Positions 20,238 to 21,743 of a stretch of 21,743 nt of DNA are shown piece by piece; position 1 is the first letter of the stretch; each line of letters starts with the position of its first letter. The stretch spans positions 1 through 21,743 of the forward strand of contig JBEHWO010000069.1 in the NCBI GenBank assembly GCA_040217695.1, given 5' to 3'. This stretch comes from CALARM01 sp040217695. GTDB taxonomy: Bacteria; Vulcanimicrobiota; SpSt-956; JAKJGF01. A program made the position numbers and the translations under genes. The notes under the pieces are model-generated. The model saw only the letters and a list, made by a program, of their open reading frames with translations, had not been told where the DNA came from and searched no databases.

Positions 20238-21359
20238 ATGGCCATTATAAATTTTATTGTAACCGTGCCTGATAATACGCCGGAAGAAACAATATATATT
20301 ACAGGCAATCATGATGAACTGAACAACTGGGATCCGGCAGGAATACCCCTTGCTCCTTCGGAAGACAACACACACAGTGTGGAGATAGAACTGCCTGAAG
20401 GAACTGAAATAGAGTTCAAATTTACCCGGGGTACATCGGCTTCTATGGAGGCAGACGAAAATTTTGAGGAAATAGAAAGCAGGGTTTTAACAGTAGAAGA
20501 TGATGAAGAAATTTCCTGCACGGTAGAAAACTGGGCAGATCTTTTAAATCCCGAAGAAGAGGGTACTCTGACCGGCAATTTCAGAGTACACAGGGATTTT
20601 TATTCTTCAGCTCTCGGTGATAGCAGAACTATCATGGTTTATCTGCCCCCTGATTACGATAATGAAGAAGAAGCCTACCCTGTCCTTTATCTTCATGACG
20701 GACAGAACGTATTTGACTCTGCCACTTCTTTCGGAGGTTCGGAATGGGAAGTGGATGAAACGGCGGAACGTCTTATTAATGAAGGCAGAATAAAAAAACT
20801 TATCATAGTCGGTATTTATAATTCAAAAGACAGAGATGACGAATATACGCCCAGTGTAGATTTCTCTGAAGGCAGCGGAGGTAAGGTAGAATATTACGCA
20901 AATTTTATAATAGATGAACTCAAGCCGTTTATTGACAGTAATTACAGAACTCTTACATCTGCATCTGACACGGCCATTATGGGTTCTTCCCTGGGAGGAC
21001 TCTGTTCACTCTATATCGGGTGGCAATATCCTCATATATTCTCCATGGCAGGTGTTATTTCTCCGTCTCTCTGGTGGGATGACAGGGATATCATAAAAGC
21101 AATACAGGAAGATGAAGATTTCGAAGGGCCGGAAAAAATATGGCTTGATATAGGCACATGTGAAGGTGATGAAGAAGAGGAAGAAGAGGAAACCGCAGAT
21201 CCCGTAGAAGATACCAGATGGCTTGCAGAAGTTCTCCTTGACAAAGGATATGTGCTGAATGAAAGCCTCTTCTATCTTGAAGCAGAAGGTGCAGACCACA
21301 GTGAAATGGCCTGGGCAGATAGGGTAGAACAGATATTACTGGCTTTATTCGGAGTTTAA
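20238..21359 (+). CDS. Esterase D-type hydrolase with N-terminal CBM20-like domain
   Basis: 373 aa; GGGAGGAA about 6 nt before the ATG. Residues 1-100 look like a starch-binding (CBM20/CBM48-type) beta-sandwich: FIVTVPDNTPEETIYITGNH, then ELNNWDP and GTEIEFKFTRG. Residues 115-373 are an alpha/beta-hydrolase of the esterase D/enterochelin esterase-like family: RTIMVYLPPDY, YPVLYLHDGQNVFD, nucleophile Ser in IMGSSLGGLCSLY, ISPSLWWDD and the catalytic His in GADHSEMAWADR. An acidic insert of glutamates (DEEEEEEE region near 315) interrupts the loop after IWLDIGTCEG. There is no signal peptide, so it acts in the cytoplasm, perhaps on an acylated storage polysaccharide or its breakdown products; that substrate is inference. 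It is monocistronic and ends at a strong hairpin. Confidence 0.87.
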   Translation: MAIINFIVTVPDNTPEETIYITGNHDELNNWDPAGIPLAPSEDNTHSVEIELPEGTEIEFKFTRGTSASMEADENFEEIESRVLTVEDDEEISCTVENWADLLNPEEEGTLTGNFRVHRDFYSSALGDSRTIMVYLPPDYDNEEEAYPVLYLHDGQNVFDSATSFGGSEWEVDETAERLINEGRIKKLIIVGIYNSKDRDDEYTPSVDFSEGSGGKVEYYANFIIDELKPFIDSNYRTLTSASDTAIMGSSLGGLCSLYIGWQYPHIFSMAGVISPSLWWDDRDIIKAIQEDEDFEGPEKIWLDIGTCEGDEEEEEEETADPVEDTRWLAEVLLDKGYVLNESLFYLEAEGADHSEMAWADRVEQILLALFGV

Positions 21360-21372
21360 TATTATATTCATA

Positions 21373-21411
21373 AGGGGCTGTCAATATTTTTTTGTTTTTC
21401 AGATAGCCCCT
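21373..21411 (+). terminator. Intrinsic-type hairpin after the esterase gene
   Basis: AGGGGCTGTC (21373-21382) pairs with GATAGCCCCT (21402-21411) across a T-rich 19-nt loop. The stem lies 14 bp after the stop codon and is followed by GTTTATAG, a weak T-tract. Confidence 0.6.
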
Positions 21412-21445
21412 GTTTATAGTGTATTTCATAACTTATTAGAATTTA

Positions 21446-21543
21446 TTGCGGTGAGCATAAATAATACATATTTGCTTTCGTGACGCGTAACGCGTGACAG
21501 GTTTAATCCCTTCGCATCACGCATTACGCTTTACGCATTACGA
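21446..21543 (+). repeat. Left arm of the composite element joined to hairpin element, copy F
   Basis: TTGCGGTGAGCATAAATAAT (21446-21465) is the composite left arm. Instead of the usual core and right arm it runs into the 66-bp hairpin element (21479-21543): CGTGACGCGTAACGCGTGAC, AGGTTTAATCCCTT, then CGCATCACGCATTACGC and CGCATTACGA. It is thus a chimera of the two repeat families. Confidence 0.85.
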
Positions 21544-21574
21544 GGTCATTATTTATGGATAAAACTAACTATAA

Positions 21575-21743
21575 TTATTCTTCCTTGAGAAGTTCTCCTG
21601 AAATTTCTTTCTTTTCTTTTATTTCTTTTACAAACCTGTCTGCTCTGTCTTTATTTTTTGTTATTCTCTCTCTGTATTGTTCATATTCCTGTCTTGCTTT
21701 TTCACTGTAAATCTTAAATTCATCCTTCAATTTACTTTCAGGA
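21575..21743 (-). CDS. C-terminus of a charged helical (coiled-coil-like) protein, 5' end outside window
   Basis: The minus-strand frame is open from the right edge to TAA at 21575-21577, about 56 codons. The visible tail is almost entirely E, K, R and Q with an alpha-helical pattern (KLKDEFKIYSEKARQEYEQY, then ERITKNKDRADRF and KEISGELLKEE), consistent with the last turns of a coiled coil. Amino-acid use resembles the other genes here and no stop interrupts it. Function cannot be stated from this fragment. Confidence 0.6.
   Translation of the reverse strand, partial: PESKLKDEFKIYSEKARQEYEQYRERITKNKDRADRFVKEIKEKKEISGELLKEE

Overview
This is an AT-rich bacterial chromosomal window whose intergenic gaps are unusually GC- and CpG-rich because they carry short tandem repeats. 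Genes show Shine-Dalgarno starts (AGGAGG or GGGAGG), occasional GTG/TTG starts, and short, mostly monocistronic or two- to three-gene units on both strands. There are no rRNA, tRNA, integrase, transposase, CRISPR or phage structural genes. Several proteins have no close functional name, which fits a poorly characterised lineage; I cannot assign a phylum from sequence alone.

Layout. 1-723: secreted TPR protein, minus strand, running off the left edge. 984-3457: a plus-strand three-gene unit (a protein with a long acidic linker and a lethal-factor-like domain lacking most of its zinc site, a 98-aa hypothetical, a TIM-barrel protein). 3503-4948: a divergent pair, a 75-aa protein and a radical SAM/SPASM protein, with a palindromic candidate operator between them. 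5132-5758: cyclic-nucleotide-binding-domain protein. 5794-7626: cysteine desulfurase and a membrane-anchored DUF2939-like protein. 7920-8648: sugar isomerase/AP-endonuclease-like TIM barrel. 8676-12323: a complete three-subunit molybdenum hydroxylase operon of the xanthine dehydrogenase family. 12625-13887: orphan UgpB-like solute-binding protein. 14294-15478: YpdA-type flavoprotein reductase fused to a CDGSH iron-sulfur domain. 15514-16437: YiiX-type permuted papain-fold protein. 16725-17728: a coupled glycine-zipper small protein and a membrane protein with a pilin-like ectodomain. 17810-17983: a gene remnant. 18138-18863: EcsC-family protein. 19121-20023: stand-alone Spo11/Topo VI-A-like protein. 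20238-21359: CBM20-like domain plus esterase. 21575 to the right edge: C-terminus of a charged, probably coiled-coil protein.

The most striking thing is the intergenic DNA. About half of the gene boundaries carry arrays with a strict 7-bp period whose unit reads GTRA followed by three variable bases (GTGACGC, GTAACGC, GTGAATA, GTGAGAA, GTAATCA and so on). Two larger families are built on these arrays: a roughly 90-bp element with inverted ends (copies near 879, 5007, 18034 and 20021, half copies near 17791 and 21446) and a 66-bp hairpin with a GGTTTAATCCC centre (18884 and 21479). Several promoters lie upstream of the arrays, so the arrays are probably transcribed as mRNA leaders or trailers; in some genes an array supplies the stop codon.

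The proteins most worth following up are the lethal-factor-like pseudo-enzyme, the YpdA-CDGSH fusion, the Spo11-like protein bracketed by repeats, and the pilin-ectodomain membrane protein.
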